A stretch of 64,000 nucleotides of DNA from Phoebastria nigripes (Eukaryota > Chordata > Aves > Procellariiformes > Diomedeidae): positions 64,453-128,452 of the forward strand of contig JAYKAV010002728.1 in NCBI GenBank assembly GCA_035582835.1, given 5' to 3'. The notes beneath the pieces are model-generated. The model searched no databases. It saw only the letters and a program-made list of their open reading frames with translations, and was not told where the DNA came from. A program made the translations under genes and the position numbers. Positions 50,211-61,696 of the stretch are shown piece by piece. Position 1 is the first letter of the stretch, and each line of letters opens with the position of its first letter.

Positions 50211-53200
50211 CTGAAACCTCATATCACAAAATTGGTTTAAAGATAATAGCAAAGTTTTAACCCCAATGAATCTGTGGTTTATAGTTTACAGCTCCAAAGA
50301 CAGAGTTACGTTAACAGCTCCCAAATTCTGACCTCCTGTATACCACTATGGCTGTATTGATGCTAGTGGGATTGCAAGGAAGAAGAACTTGATGGTTTAT
50401 TTTCAGGAAGTCTTTGAGTCCCGTGTGTGAAAGTTCACACCCCAAAGTGGAGGGGACATGCCTGAAAGCCTTGTAAAACTTACTCCTGGTTCAAGCACAG
50501 ACCAAGGTCCGCCATTTGAGTAGCCCTGTAACCCTCAGAAAATGTAAGTAAGTGAGGTGTACACTGAAACTTAATTTCACATCCCTAAAAATTTAAAATA
50601 CATTGGTTTTAAGAGTAATAATATGAGGTATAACTACCAAGATACTATAATTTTGGCTATGGAAAAGATAAACTGGGAGTTCAACCACAGTATTTATCTC
50701 AGTGTTGTAAGGATATGAGTACATTCAGATACATTTTTCTTTGTTTCTATATGAGTGTCTCATTTTGAGTCCAGGACTCAAAACCGATGCTATTGTTAAG
50801 TCACTTCTAAAGACTCATTCTGCCACGTGGTACAGCACTCTCGGCCACGCAGTCTCCAGTTCACGTATGTGTGTACAGTGCGGTGTCTCTTCCNAGCGGC
50901 AGCAGCAGGCAGCTGCCGACTGACAACTGGAGAGGCTGCCGGAGGAGAGCGGCAGCAGGGACGGGACGGCTCAGCTGTGTCACCTCGCAGGTGCGCTCCT
51001 TCAGAACAGGCTGTTCTTAGACTTCCCTCTGCTCTGCTTGCAACTGAAAGTTATCAGGACAAATGTACCTTCAAAACACAGTGCGGATGCCCATACTGCA
51101 TATCTCTTTTTTTTTATCTGACCGTTTTACTGCAGTGTTTTGCATTGGTTTTGGAGGTCTGTGAGACTGTTTTGTTTGCCATGTCCTTCAAAAGTAAACA
51201 CATCTGGCAACATGTTGCTNCTTCTCCCTAGGCCGTTCCTCATACTCAGGGAGTTAACTGAATTGCCTCTTTAATTTCACAGTTCCCAGAGGTGTGTTGT
51301 GCACTACGGCATTTTTCATGGATTCATAACATACATGTCACTGCAGGGATGCACTCTCTCTGCTGCATCATCCCCCGGGTGAGCTGTGCTGCAGGGATTC
51401 CCTGGAGAGCACAGATGACACCATCAGTTGTACAGATGACCAATTCCGCATCTGGGCTGCCTTTCTTTTGGCCTTTTTTTTCCCATTTTTTTTGTGAGAC
51501 AGGGGCTTGTCACAAAACCATTCTGAGCATGTGTGAGACGCTTAACAATATGGTAAATATACATCCCTTATCTTCCCTGACAGAGAAGCTTTCTAAAATC
51601 TGGACGGTACTTCAAAACCATGAAGTCCTTTTCCAACAATCTTTTTGCATCTCACTCCAGATAGATAGGCTTTGGTTTTCATTACAATAGTAATGTGGTG
51701 CATTAGAGTTTTAAGAAATGTATCTCTATCTATTTCCTGGTCTCCCTGACAAAATATAAATCACCACTAACATTGCTATTACACAATGAAAGGCAATGCC
51801 TGCTGAACTCAAGGTTACACTTAACCTATCTTTGAAACTCATTTTGTGTAAATAAAACATAATATTAAATAAAATAGGAAGAATTCACTAAGATGAACAG
51901 AAATGGTTCGGAAAGAGCTCAGGGTACATGAACTGGTTCCTAAGACATGAGAGAACACCTCCTGTTTCTTGTGGAGAGCTTCTCTTTGGAAGTTGGCCTT
52001 CTCACCAGGGGCTCAGCAGCTTTCTGGTGGCATACCCTGGTCTCGGAAAGATCTTCCTAAAATGCCTTGTTTAGTTCTCTGTCTGAATCTATAAGATATT
52101 CAGAATCTCTCTCTTTTTCATGGTTACCGGCTGATCAGGCAAATAACACCGCTTTGTGCCTCTATATCTATCTTGTTCAACAGCTCTCTGATCATCGTCC
52201 CCTTGCATGTCCTTTATTTCTTTTCACAAGGGCCACTTATAAAGAAGGTTAAGACCCGATCTTGGGACTGCCATTCACCTGTACCCATGTAACCTGCTAA
52301 TTGCTTTGTTGGAAATCCACCTAGCACTAGAAAAAAGAGTAACTGTTCATTGCTCTTGTTACAACTTTTCTTCTTTCCTGGCCTGGCACAGAGCTTGGGG
52401 ATGCGTTGGTAGCTATTCCAGGCTTAATAGTCTTTCTGCCCAACCAGCCGCTGTTAAATGTTGGCTCTCAAGGCTTTTCCTTTGCCCATTAATCTCAGAT
52501 CTGGTGAGGCCAGTAAGGCAGTGAGGTGTGCATCTCTGTTTTTACAGTGCTAATGATAGACTTGTAAAGGGGGGGAGGCTGTTACTGGGGTTTTGCTGTA
52601 ACAGTGACTCTTCTTCCTGTGCATAGCTATACTTTGACATGGTATGCTTGAACTCACAGATCAAAGAGAATTACCAGAATGATCCACTTGTGAATTGTGG
52701 GCCATTATCTGTTATTAACTCATCTTGAGCACTGTGGTGAGCAAACTGTAATTTACAGTATGTTATTACTGCTCACTGTGGTGTGCAGCAGCTGAACGTG
52801 TGTGTGTGGTAGTCCGTAACGAGAAGTAATCTTTTCTAGCTAATTCAAATAGATCTTTGCCAACCTCCACTAAGGCTGATCAAGAATTTAATTTACTTCT
52901 AATAATTTTGTTTTTCTGCTTCCTGCCCCTCCCACCACATTTAGGAGAGGAGAAGGTTTCACCTTCTCCATTTCTCTTCAGTACATGCTTGCTTCCAGGA
53001 AAACTTGGAAGCGCAGCAACAACCTCCTCCAGTTCTCTGCCAGATTTCCTTCAGGATTTAATGATTCAGGTGGCTTCATTTGCTAAATTTTTGCCAAAAA
53101 AAAGTAGTTCTCTACTGACACCATATAATAAAGTTGAGCAAACAGGAGGGCTGGTAGGAGANTTATTTTTATTGCCTGGGTCTAGTCACATGACAGATCA

Positions 53201-53280
53201 GGTTACAAAATACTAATACCCCTGCCAACTCTCAGGATCCACCAATTCCTCTTGCTACTGTTTTAATCCAACCTGTCTTG

Positions 53281-53392
53281 TCTTTTCTTTTTTTTCTCTT
53301 CTCTTCTCTTCTCTTCTCTTCTCTTCTCTTCTCTTCTCTTCTCTTCTCTTCTCTTCTCTTCTCTTCTCTTCTCTTCTTTTTTTTTTCCCCCT
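53281..53392. repeat. 112-nt pure polypyrimidine tract with (CTCTT)n
   Basis: About 16 CTCTT pentamers (53,296-53,376) are flanked on both sides by T-rich runs, so that every base from 53,281 to 53,392 on the plus strand is C or T. Such mirror-symmetric tracts can form triplex (H-DNA). A minus-strand frame through it reads only Arg-Glu-Glu-Lys-type repeats and is not a gene. Confidence 0.95.
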
Positions 53393-53721
53393 GAGGGCAG
53401 GGGGTGGGGCACAAGGCATTAGACGGGGGCAGGAGATAGAGTGAAAAGCAAGTATATCATGATTGGGAGTATCCCTTTAGCTCCTGCAGTGTTTGTTCAG
53501 CACTTTTTCGCCAGCTGAATAGCTTATTCCCTCTGAGTGTTGGCAGCCTTTGGCAAAAGTAAAGCAATGTCAGCATTCCCCTGTTCCATCTATTTTTTGG
53601 AAAAGAATCGTTAAAAATATTCCATTTTCACCTTGTTTGCAAGTTGTGATGAAGGCTTCTCCCCCAATTAGATTGTGACATTCTGGCTTGAAAAACAACT
53701 TCAAGATCAGGAAGATAAGCT

Positions 53722-53780
53722 AACACACACAGACACACACAGACACACACACAGAGACACACACACACACACACAGAGAG
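53722..53780. repeat. Imperfect CA dinucleotide microsatellite
   Basis: CA units are interrupted by GA dinucleotides (ACACACAGACACAC pattern), ending in AGAGAG. Confidence 0.95.
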
Positions 53781-54734
53781 CACCTCCTTCGTTCTTATGG
53801 AAAGAAATTCAGCAATTCAGTGGAGCCACTTCTTTTATTAGCAGTGAGACAAATATATTTTCAGAAAAATTGCTGATAAAACAACAGATTTGAAAAATGT
53901 AAACTTTATGCAACTCTCTGGAGTTCTTCACAGTGGTTTTCCCTTTGTCCCTTCTTCCAGCATAGAGCAGAACCAGAAGCTTTGGTGTTACAGGCTTCTG
54001 CAAGCAATCTACCCAGATAGGTAGATGCCCAATATCTTTGTACGGTCTTTGATGCCATAGCTATACTGCTGCTGATACCTCAGCTACATTAAGGTGGTCA
54101 CGACTATGTCCACAGCGTACCGAAGGCACACCTCAGCAACAGAAGTAGCTCCTAATAGTGGGTTGATATTTTTGTGCAAAAGGGGAAAAAAACGCCATGG
54201 TGCTCATCCCACAGGCATTGATGCTTTTTGTTGTGTAAAAGGTATAGAGAATAACTACATATCTTTCTCCACCTTTATGAAAGAAGAGCTGTGGTACAGG
54301 GAAGTTAGGAGACGGATTCAAGGCAACACAAGACTTCTCTGGTGAATTCAAGAGTCAGAATTCAGGGGAGAGTTGTAGTCCCTGTGTTTCAGCTGTGAGA
54401 CCACCCGTCTTCTCTTGTGGCAAGCATGAGTGGAAATGCACTTCTTCTGCCTTCCAGTGTCTGTGACCATGGTAGTTTCCAAGGGGGAGTATGTTGCAGT
54501 TGTTCTAGTTTTTCCATTTCTTCTCGTCTTTCACAAGTTGCCTATAAAAATCTGCAATGCTATTGCATCATCCTCGTTCAGAGCTCTCTTGAAAACACAA
54601 CCCTACTCTGATTTCTGACAAAACAACCTCTTGTAATTAGGAGTTTGTTATGACTGCTCCTGCAACTGGGCAGGGTTAGAGGAAGTACGTGTCAGCAATG
54701 ACTCCTTGCATCCACCTGTCTTCACTTGTTGTAG

Positions 54735-54830
54735 ACACTGACCGTAAGCTTTTGGGGGCAGGGACCATCACTTTCTACAATTGTACAAGGCTTTGGCCTG
54801 TCAGTTACTTCCGACCACAGCACTGATGAT
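54735..54830 (+). repeat. Old CR1/L3-type 3' end fragment
   Basis: The text 'GACCGTAAGCTTTTGGGGGC' and 'AGGGACCATCACTTTC' followed by 'TTGTACAAGGCTTTGGCC' matches 'gactgtaagctctttggggcagggaccgtctc ... tgtacagcgcctagc', in the same orientation as the 45.6 kb fragment. Confidence 0.55.
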
Positions 54831-55839
54831 GTCCCCTTAGAATGCCCATTTTCAGAAGACTTAATATATTCCTCACTTCAGTTTTCATGAGATTTTTAAT
54901 GCTATGAGAAACAATGAAATTTATTTCTCTGAAGTCTTTCCTCCTCAGCTGCAAATAATACAAGTGCAAAAACATCAGGAGGTAATACCATCCACAGTTA
55001 GGGAAAGGCAGTGTTGGATCTCTACACCTCCTTTGACTCCAACATAATGGAGTTAATTTAATAAACTGATAGATTTTGATAAACCATGGCCGAGTTGTGA
55101 TGACCTGCTTCTTGGGTATTTGTTTCCTTGTTCTTGAGGCAGTTTCATTTCTGTGTGTGCAATCACAGCACCCTCTACTGCCTCTTGCTTAACCTGCAAA
55201 AGCACAGTTGTGAACTCTAAAAAGGACTTTCGGAGTGACTAGACTCTGATTATGAAGTGTTGTTTTATATATGAAACAACACCCCCACCATGAGAATGAT
55301 AATGCAAGAAGGTATTTCAGTTCCGTCTAGAATGCAGTCCTGAGCTCCTAAATGAACAGTATGAATTCCTCAGGGGCTCAAGCACCTATCAGCCTGAGAG
55401 CGTTTTTTTCCCCTTTTATCTGTATGGAAGGCATTATCTTCCACTCTTGTTAGGTCCATGGAGGAAAAAGAAATCAATTTCCCTAGTAAGAAACATGAAA
55501 AGGCACTAGATCAAATGCTACTTCTGTGTGTCCCCAGATCAACTAACCTGGGCCTGACAGAAAATTCCCCCTTTCCAGAATCTGCCCCTCAGGAGCTTCA
55601 AGTATTACAGGTGTGAAGTGCCCTCTCGCCCCACCCAGATGCTGGTTTCCTCTTAGCCGTTTCTTGTACAAATCTAGGGGTCTTGTTCATTTAGTCTCAA
55701 ATCACACCCTTCACTCTCCGAGCCTTCAGCCAGTCACACTCGCCAGGACCCTCTGCACCAGCCATTTCAGCACTTCACTGGAAATGACGGCCGGTTGCAG
55801 TTCTGTGTTTCCATGTGAAGCTAACGTGGTGGCTCGCGA

Positions 55840-57240
55840 GCTGTTCCCGGTGCCAGGGGACGCCGCAGCACATGCCACTTGAAACACCCACTCCAATGTC
55901 CGGGAAGTAGGGAGTCAGAGCTGGCTTATGACCTCCCGCCCCTGCCACATGTGCGGCGCCCAGGCAAAAGTCCTGCTTCTCGGCAGGCCGCAGGCAGCCA
56001 CCCGCCGGCGCACCGAGGTCTACTCGCAGGCCGCGGCTCAGACCCCAAGCCCTGGCCGGCGGGTGACGTGAGGCCGCATGGAGACGGCCGCCCGGGTGAG
56101 GCAGCCGCGGNCCTGCCGCGCTAACGCAGCCTCTGAGGAGGAGCTGAAATCGTGGTGCCGCTCCTCCAGGCTGCGCGCACACCAGCTGTTTGCCGGGGGA
56201 AAACCCCGCGCTGCGGCCGCTACCGGACAGCCGCGGGGGGGTGTAACGGGGCAGGCAGGGGGGTGTACAACGGCGGTGGCTGCAGCGCCGGCCGGAGCGG
56301 AGCGCCACAGGACTGGCCTTTCCCGCCGGCCTGATCCGCGTCTCGGATCAGGCACCGGCTGCTCCTCCCCCGGGGCAGCACGGGGCGGCGCAGGGCGCCG
56401 GCCGGGCCCGCAGCCCACGCCCTCCACCCGCCTTCGGCCACGGGGCGCCGGGGCGGGGGCGGGGCGGGCGGCGGCCGCGCGGGGCTGACGTGGCGCTCCC
56501 CTCCGCGGGGCGGGGCCTCGCCGCCGCCCCCCGCCTCCTCAGCGCGAGGCGCTCTCCCCCCGCTCCCTTCTTCCAGCGGCGCGAGCGGCTAGGGGGCGTT
56601 GCCGCGTGCGCGGGCCCGCCTCGTGCCGTGGTGCGCGTGCGCCCGTGGGTATGTGAGTGAGTGCGTGCGTGCGCGAGCGAGCGCGGCGCTTCCGGTCGGN
56701 GGTGCAGGATGGTGCTGCTGGAGAGCGAGCAGGTGGGGCTGCCCGGGCGGCCCCCGGGCGGGAGCCGTGGACGTGGCCGGCCCCCGGGGAGTCGGCGGGT
56801 CACCGGCCGCGTGGGGCGTGCCCTGTGCCGGCTGCGGTGGGAGGGAGACCCCGCAAAGCCCCGGGGTGCGCGAGGCCCGCGCAGGGCCGTCCCCTCGCCT
56901 GCCCTGGCGGCGTGGAAGCGACGGCGGGGGAGGGGAGCGAGCGTCGTTGTGGCCGGTGACTTGGGCGAGGGCGGGAGGGCAGAAAGGCTGGGGCCGCGGT
57001 GGATGCGGGGGGTTTAGACGTCGTTGTCCGGAGTCAGAACCTCGGGCTGGGCCGTCTCCGGCTGGCACCTCGCGTCCTACAGCTTCAGCATGGGGAAAAC
57101 CGGGAGTTCTCCCTTCCCTGGTGCTTGTTCCCGCGGAACTGGGAGAGCCCGGCCTGTGGGAACAGCGCCGCCGGAGCGAGGCGGGGGCTGCGCCCCGGGC
57201 AGCGAGTCGCTGGGCTGCACAGGGAGAAGAAATAAATGCC
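55840..57240. promoter_or_regulatory. CpG island covering SRP14 promoter, exon 1 and part of intron 1
   Basis: CpG dinucleotides are dense and GC content is very high from about 55,840 to 57,240, in contrast to the AT-richer flanks. The core at 56,380-56,730 has no TATA box. Sites seen are GC boxes GGGGCGGGGGC (56,450-56,460) and GGGGCGGGGC (56,507-56,516), a CRE-like TGACGTGG (56,486-56,493), an NRF1-like alternating TGCGCGTGCGC (56,632-56,642) and an ETS site CTTCCGG (56,689-56,695) just upstream of the start codon. This is the typical set-up of a broad housekeeping promoter. Long frames on both strands across the island are CpG-composition artefacts. The many start sites probably lie at about 56,600-56,700. 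Confidence 0.85.
56709..56732 (+). CDS. SRP14: SRP14 coding exon 1 (residues 1-8)
   Basis: It encodes MVLLESEQ and ends with CAG before GTGGGG. The intron phase is 0. This exon is far too short to appear as an open frame on its own. Confidence 0.95.
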
Positions 57241-59712
57241 GGTGTGGTGGCCGCCAACCAAAGGTGCGGTCTCTTTCTCTTGCAGTTCCTGACAGAGCTT
57301 ACCAGACTCTTTCAAAAGTGCAGAACTTCGGGGAGTGTTTTCATAACGCTGAAGAAATGTAAGTTTTAAGTCTGTTACTGGATTAAAGAGGTGTTCATCT
57401 AAATCAAACTTAGTGTTGTTAGCATGCATTTAAAAAGATACAGCTGTAATTCAGGGTATCTGAAAACAAAGAGTAGTCGTATGGACAAATCGATCATTTT
57501 AGCTGCAGTACTAATAACGTTGAAGTAAGACTATTTCAAAGTGCAGGAAATACTGGGACTTTCTAATTATTAAACAATAATTGGAAATCCTTAGATTTCT
57601 ATAAAAGGAGAATTACAGTGTTGCTTTTGTGTGTTTATGTTTCTCTGGTTTCTGGCTAGCTGACACTACTTGAGAAGTCAAGTGTCCTAGGCTGCAGTTT
57701 TGACATGCATTTAAAACGTACTGCTGCTGAAGCAGGCAGCTCATACAGCATGTCAGGGCAAGGATTTACATTTTTTTTTCCTGGCAGATGTAGTTTCTGG
57801 AACAGATCCTTCTGGGGTTACAGAGGAAGGGGTCTGTGAGCAATTTGGCAGCAATGTCAGTTCAGATGGCCTTAAATTCCAAGGNTGTTTTACCGATCTC
57901 CTCATGAGCAATTTTTAACATCTTGTGTCAGGAGGCATCCGGTGATTTTAGTGAAATATGAATAAACATGCTCTGTCTTTCAATACAGATGATGGCCGAA
58001 CAAAACCAGTCCCACGCAAAGGCCATGTAGAAAGTTTTGAACCAGCAGACAATAAGTGTCTTCTGAGAGCAACCGATGGCAAGAAGAAAATTAGCACAGT
58101 GGTAAGTGACAACTTTGGGTTAGAAAGATTGGTGGCCCTACTTGTCTTTTATTTAATGCCCCATGTATATATTAAGTGAAATTTGTCTTTACATGAATTT
58201 AATGAGAACTACCCTCATAATTCCAGAGAAACCATATGGTAGCTAAACACACAGCTGAAGTTGGGATGCTGAAGTGTTGCACTTACCTGAAGTCTTAATG
58301 CTTACACTCAGCATTACAGATGGGACAGTAGTTTATAGTTTTGCTCTGTATGCTGGATTTTGCTTCAGAATGGTATTGCAGGACAGCAGAAAGGGACTCT
58401 GCCTGTTTTCAGCAAGCGTGGCTGTTGTGTTTTGAGTCAGGTGAAATTGGAGGGAAGGGGGAAACTGCTTCCAGAGACATGGGCCGAAGGACACAGGGCA
58501 GATATGGAACCTGCAGTATGAGGACAAATGGTGTGGCTCCAAGGAGAAGAAAGGTCCTGCACACCTACCTACACTCAAGCCTCAGGTGACAAAGAGGTAG
58601 TTTCCTATAGACCTCGATGGAATTACTGAAGGTTCTTGCAACCCAGGAAAGAACTGAATGTTCCCAGATTGTGAAACAGTAGGAAAAGGATCCTTGCTTC
58701 CTGGCAAGAACATGTGGGCATGGGTAGACTCTTCTAAGCCTTAATCTTGCTTAACATACCTATTTTTTTTCTCATTTACAGAGGTATTTGTATTTCAGGA
58801 AACNTTAACTAGAAGTTGAAAACCTGATGTGTGTTTACTTTGAATGAGACACCAGGAAGGGCATTAGCTGACTAGCTCTCCTCTGTGATATAACCCCAAG
58901 GAAAAATGTTACTTTGAGAAACAGTTGAGAGAATCTGGGCTGCAACATATTTTTATGGCCCTGCAAGTAAATGAAACCTTCCTTAGAATGTTTCTTCACA
59001 TTCTTCCCATTTGAAAACACATGGATTTGGGACAAATGGCCTCCAGAGGATTTTGTTAATTGAGTAAGGAGTGTTTTCACTTTTCTAAATCAGTGAAGTC
59101 CTATGATGTCAGTACAGCCTACCTACCATGGAATGTGATGAGTTGATCCAGCTGCTGCTGAAAAGACTAGGTGAACACATACTGATACTTGGTTTGTAAT
59201 AGAAGCCAGTGTTTTCTTGGTTAACCTTCAGTATTACTTTTGTAGGTGAGCTCAAAGGAAGTCAATAAATTCCAGATGGTAAGTTTTGTATGCCTTTTGT
59301 CTTCCTTTTCTGTAGGTATTGGGGGGTGGTCAGTAGGAAGCACTGAACAGCTGTGAATGGGTTGATTTGGTGCTGAACTGGCATACAGATTAACCTTAGA
59401 CTACCCATCTATCTGCATTTTTTTAAAAAAAAAAAAAAATCCTGTTGTATTTTATCTAACTTTCTACATAGGTTTAGAAACAATAGTTTCCCACTGTAGG
59501 GTGTAAGAGCTTGATTCTCCGAGAAAATGCAGATACCTATCCATTAGCAATACGTAAAATGTTACCTCTAGTATATTGTCATTAAGTATTTGTTCTTTCA
59601 ATGGTTCCAATTGTTGTTTCAGGCATATTCAAATTTGCTGAGAGCTAACATGGATGGCTTGAAGAAAAAAGACAAGAAAAGTAAAAACAAGAAGAGTAAA
59701 GCAACACAGTGA
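56709..59712 (+). CDS. SRP14: SRP14, signal recognition particle 14 kDa subunit (complete, five exons)
   Basis: The coding exons are 56,709-56,732, 57,286-57,358, 57,989-58,101, 59,246-59,278 and 59,623-59,712. They join in frame through GT-AG introns of 553, 630, 1,144 and 344 bases to encode 110 residues, from MVLLESEQ to KSKATQ. The protein pairs with SRP9 on the Alu domain of the signal recognition particle RNA in the cytosol. That domain slows translation while the ribosome is brought to the ER. The conserved core is present: FLTELTRLFQKCRTSGSV at residues 9-26, FEPADNKCLLRATDGKKKIS near 49-68 and VSSKEVNKFQMAYSNLLRAN near 71-90. A lysine-rich tail (about 94-107) follows, the basic segment tied to elongation arrest. 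Primate SRP14 has an alanine-rich extension after this tail, which is absent here as in other non-primates. The start has a strong context (A at -3, G at +4). I recognise this family confidently. Confidence 0.97.
57286..57358 (+). CDS. SRP14: SRP14 coding exon 2 (residues 9-33)
   Basis: It is preceded by a pyrimidine-rich TCTTTCTCTTGCAG acceptor and followed by GTAAGT. It encodes FLTELTRLFQKCRTSGSVFI and on to the first base of Tyr33 (phase 1). The human residue at the V/F position before ITLKK is also aromatic, from memory. Confidence 0.96.
57989..58101 (+). CDS. SRP14: SRP14 coding exon 3 (residues 33-70)
   Basis: The acceptor is AATACAG and the donor GTAAGT. The exon completes Tyr33 and encodes DGRTKPVPRKGHVESFEPAD through KKKISTV. 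It contains the loop and strand rich in basic residues that contact SRP RNA. GHVES here replaces a slightly different segment in mammals. Confidence 0.96.
59246..59278 (+). CDS. SRP14: SRP14 coding exon 4 (residues 71-81)
   Basis: This 33-base micro-exon encodes VSSKEVNKFQM. Its acceptor is TTTTGTAG and its donor GTAAGT. Both junctions are phase 0. Confidence 0.95.
59623..59712 (+). CDS. SRP14: SRP14 coding exon 5 (residues 82-110) and stop
   Basis: The acceptor is TTGTTTCAG. It encodes AYSNLLRANMDGLKK followed by a lysine/serine-rich tail ending KATQ and a TGA stop at 59,710-59,712. The alanine-rich C-terminal tail of primates is missing. Confidence 0.96.
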   Translation, partial: AYSNLLRANMDGLKKKDKKSKNKKSKATQ

Positions 59713-60485
59713 TGGAACAGTGTCCTACCATTACTATAACAGACTTGACCCTTGCTCAAAGCGAAGTCCATTTCTTTTTGAGTTACCACTTGTCTTTGGC
59801 TTTCCTTCCAGGAGGATACTGGGATGTAACCAGTACTTCTGTTTAAACTGAGAGCAGAAGGTGCTTTCTGTGGATGGCTGTATGGCAGGAGTATTTACAG
59901 GGTTATACTGAAATAGCTTTACACTCAGCTGCCAACTAGTTTTGTACTTATACTGCTGTTTGTTTTGTATTATTCAAGTGGGCAGTGTAAAACCTGTTTG
60001 GGGGGGTCACACAGGGTGAAGAGAAATGCACTGTACCAGGAGCAAAGTAAGACTGCAGCAGGAGTCTCAGTGATAGATGCCCAGTTTTATAGATAAGCCT
60101 CAGTAGTACTAGGGAAAGTGGGTGCTGCCAACATATTATCGGGAACAGCAGCTTTCCTGTTTCTGTCTTTATTTTGAGGGACATGTCTACATGATGCTTG
60201 AGCTCTTGCAGAGCCAGGCAGCTGTGCCTTTGCTCCATGCTGATCCAGCTGTGCTGACCCTGGCTCAGGGTGGGGGGAGGGCAGGACTCTGCATCGTGTG
60301 CCCTTCAGACATGGCTTAAAAATGCTCATGTCACCTAAATTTTTTTTTTTAGAGCTTCATCCTTCAGTACATTCAGGGATTGGAATTTCCCCATACTTCA
60401 TGTCTTAAAGTAGCTCCTTCATATGAGCAGATGTAAAAGGTGAATACTTAATTGTTCCTATTAAACACAATGAGAAATGGATTTG
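59713..60485 (+). other. SRP14: SRP14 3' UTR (predicted end)
   Basis: No AATAAA occurs soon after the stop. The first plausible hexamer is ATTAAA at 60,460-60,465, followed by a GT-rich stretch (TTTGGTTGTAATGACTGATG) from about 60,482. This would give a 3' UTR of roughly 770 bases. A shorter form using a non-canonical signal is possible. Confidence 0.5.
60460..60465 (+). terminator. Probable SRP14 poly(A) signal ATTAAA
   Basis: This common variant hexamer has a GT-rich downstream element about 17-40 bases on. It is the best candidate on the plus strand between the SRP14 stop and the EIF2AK4 3' end. Confidence 0.5.
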
Positions 60486-60489
60486 GTTG

Positions 60490-61225
60490 TAATGACTGAT
60501 GTGAATTGCTAGGAATGGTATGGTTATCTGTGCCTTTAGGACTGACTCCCCTGGTGCTGCTTTGTGTGTTGCTGTTATAACTTCCACAGCTCTCAGAAGT
60601 TCTTGGGTTTGTCTTGAAAGTTACCTCTTTACTACAAGAAAAGGGCAGAAAAAGTAAGTAAGTAGGTATTTCTTAATGCAATGAGCCTGCAGTGCTAAAG
60701 GCAATCATTTGAGTTAGAAAAAGAAACGGGAGTAAACAGAAGGTACCAAGTGGTGAGGGAGGGTAAACACCACTGTATTTCCAGAAATCCCTAACTTTTC
60801 TGCATATTCACTCTCAGATTTGCTCAGCTTCACTTTTCCTGATGGGGCTGTGTTACAGTTTAGCTTCAAGAAGACAATTACAAGATTCCCATCATTACTA
60901 TGACTTTAACTTCAAACTTAATCTGACAACCCACATGAAGAAAGCCAGTTCAAAACTTTGGTTATGCCTCTAGCACATGCAGGTTACTGTTTCTCTTAAA
61001 AGTCTTAAGTTTAGGTCCTTTAGGTCTGAAACAAGTTTTCCCTGTGTCAGGTCTTATTTCATCTCCCAGGAAGCTGCTGCTTGATTTGAATGCAGAAGTA
61101 CAGGCAGGACAAGCATACAACTCTCTCAGCTTGAAATCTACCATCTCTTATACAGAAATTAAAACGGTAGTTTTAAGGAAAAAAAAAAAAAAAAAACCCA
61201 CACACAAAAAGCTTGTAATACATAT
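60490..61225. other. Short intergenic spacer between convergent SRP14 and EIF2AK4
   Basis: About 0.75 kb lie between the two predicted cleavage sites. Its right end has an A-rich run (61,181-61,197). No coding potential is seen. Confidence 0.5.
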
Positions 61226-61229
61226 TGCA

Positions 61230-61696
61230 GGAAGGCTCAGTAGCCAAACCCTTTATTACATAAAAACCCTTCTTCAAAAAAGTTTAAAACAGTTTGTTAA
61301 GAGTTGAAGATAATTCATCCTCTCTAATCCTTGAACTGAGATTCTCATTTCAGTACTACTGTTGCATGTTGACATAAAAGGCATTCTAAAACTGTATTTA
61401 AAAAAAAAAAAAATAGTTTTACACCTGCACAGCTGATAATCTCTTGTGGCATAAGGGGAAAGAATTACATGATAATACNTATCTGTGGCTGTAGTCAGAC
61501 TTGCTCCTTAATTGCCTATAAAACATTTATTTCCACTTTTTGACATACATTTACAGTTTTATATTATACATAAAATTCAATCTGGACACATAAAAAGGCA
61601 GCAGTTGCCTGTCTTGCATTACAGCTTTTTGAAATTCCTTTTAACAAAACACTGTTGTCTGTTAGTAAAAGCATACCATAAAAGATGCTTTAAGCA
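61230..61696 (-). other. EIF2AK4: EIF2AK4 3' UTR
   Basis: This region follows the TAG stop at 61,697-61,699 on the minus strand. It contains two minus-strand AATAAA hexamers (61,526-61,531 and 61,252-61,257). The second has a strong downstream GT-rich element, so the longer form ends near 61,230-61,240, giving a 3' UTR of about 460 bases. Confidence 0.7.
61252..61257 (-). terminator. EIF2AK4 poly(A) signal AATAAA
   Basis: On the minus strand this AATAAA is followed about 40 bases later by GCTTTTTGTGTGTGGG (complement of 61,199-61,214), a textbook GU-rich downstream element. A second upstream AATAAA at 61,526-61,531 could give a shorter isoform. Confidence 0.7.

Larger units (their letters stand above)
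44395..53280. other. Intergenic, no gene recognised
   Basis: About 8.9 kb without a supported exon. It holds a purine-rich stretch at 45,905-45,990, a LINE-tail scrap at 45,570-45,650, an AT-rich candidate regulatory block at 46,690-46,960, an A-rich patch at 47,757-47,784, a diverged direct duplication at 49,278-50,024 and a GC-richer spot near 50,890-51,000. Frames up to 183 codons at 45,624-46,175 overlap others and include an ambiguous base. Confidence 0.5.
53400..55835. other. Intergenic, no gene recognised
   Basis: It contains an imperfect CA microsatellite (53,722-53,780) and an old LINE-tail scrap (54,735-54,830). No exon is supported. The interval ends where CpG density rises towards the SRP14 promoter. 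Confidence 0.55.

Noticed and set aside
53232..53414. Minus-strand frame reading Arg-Glu-Glu-Lys repeats
   Set aside because: It is purely a translation of the CTCTT microsatellite.
56589..57369. Long frames of 222 and 256 codons on both strands across the CpG island
   Set aside because: Stop codons are rare in GC-rich sequence. The real gene, SRP14, uses another frame with clear splice sites here.
57958..58179. Open frame starting at ATG 57,958 and running through SRP14 exon 3 into intron 3
   Set aside because: Only 57,989-58,101 is coding. The rest reads through an acceptor and a consensus GTAAGT donor.
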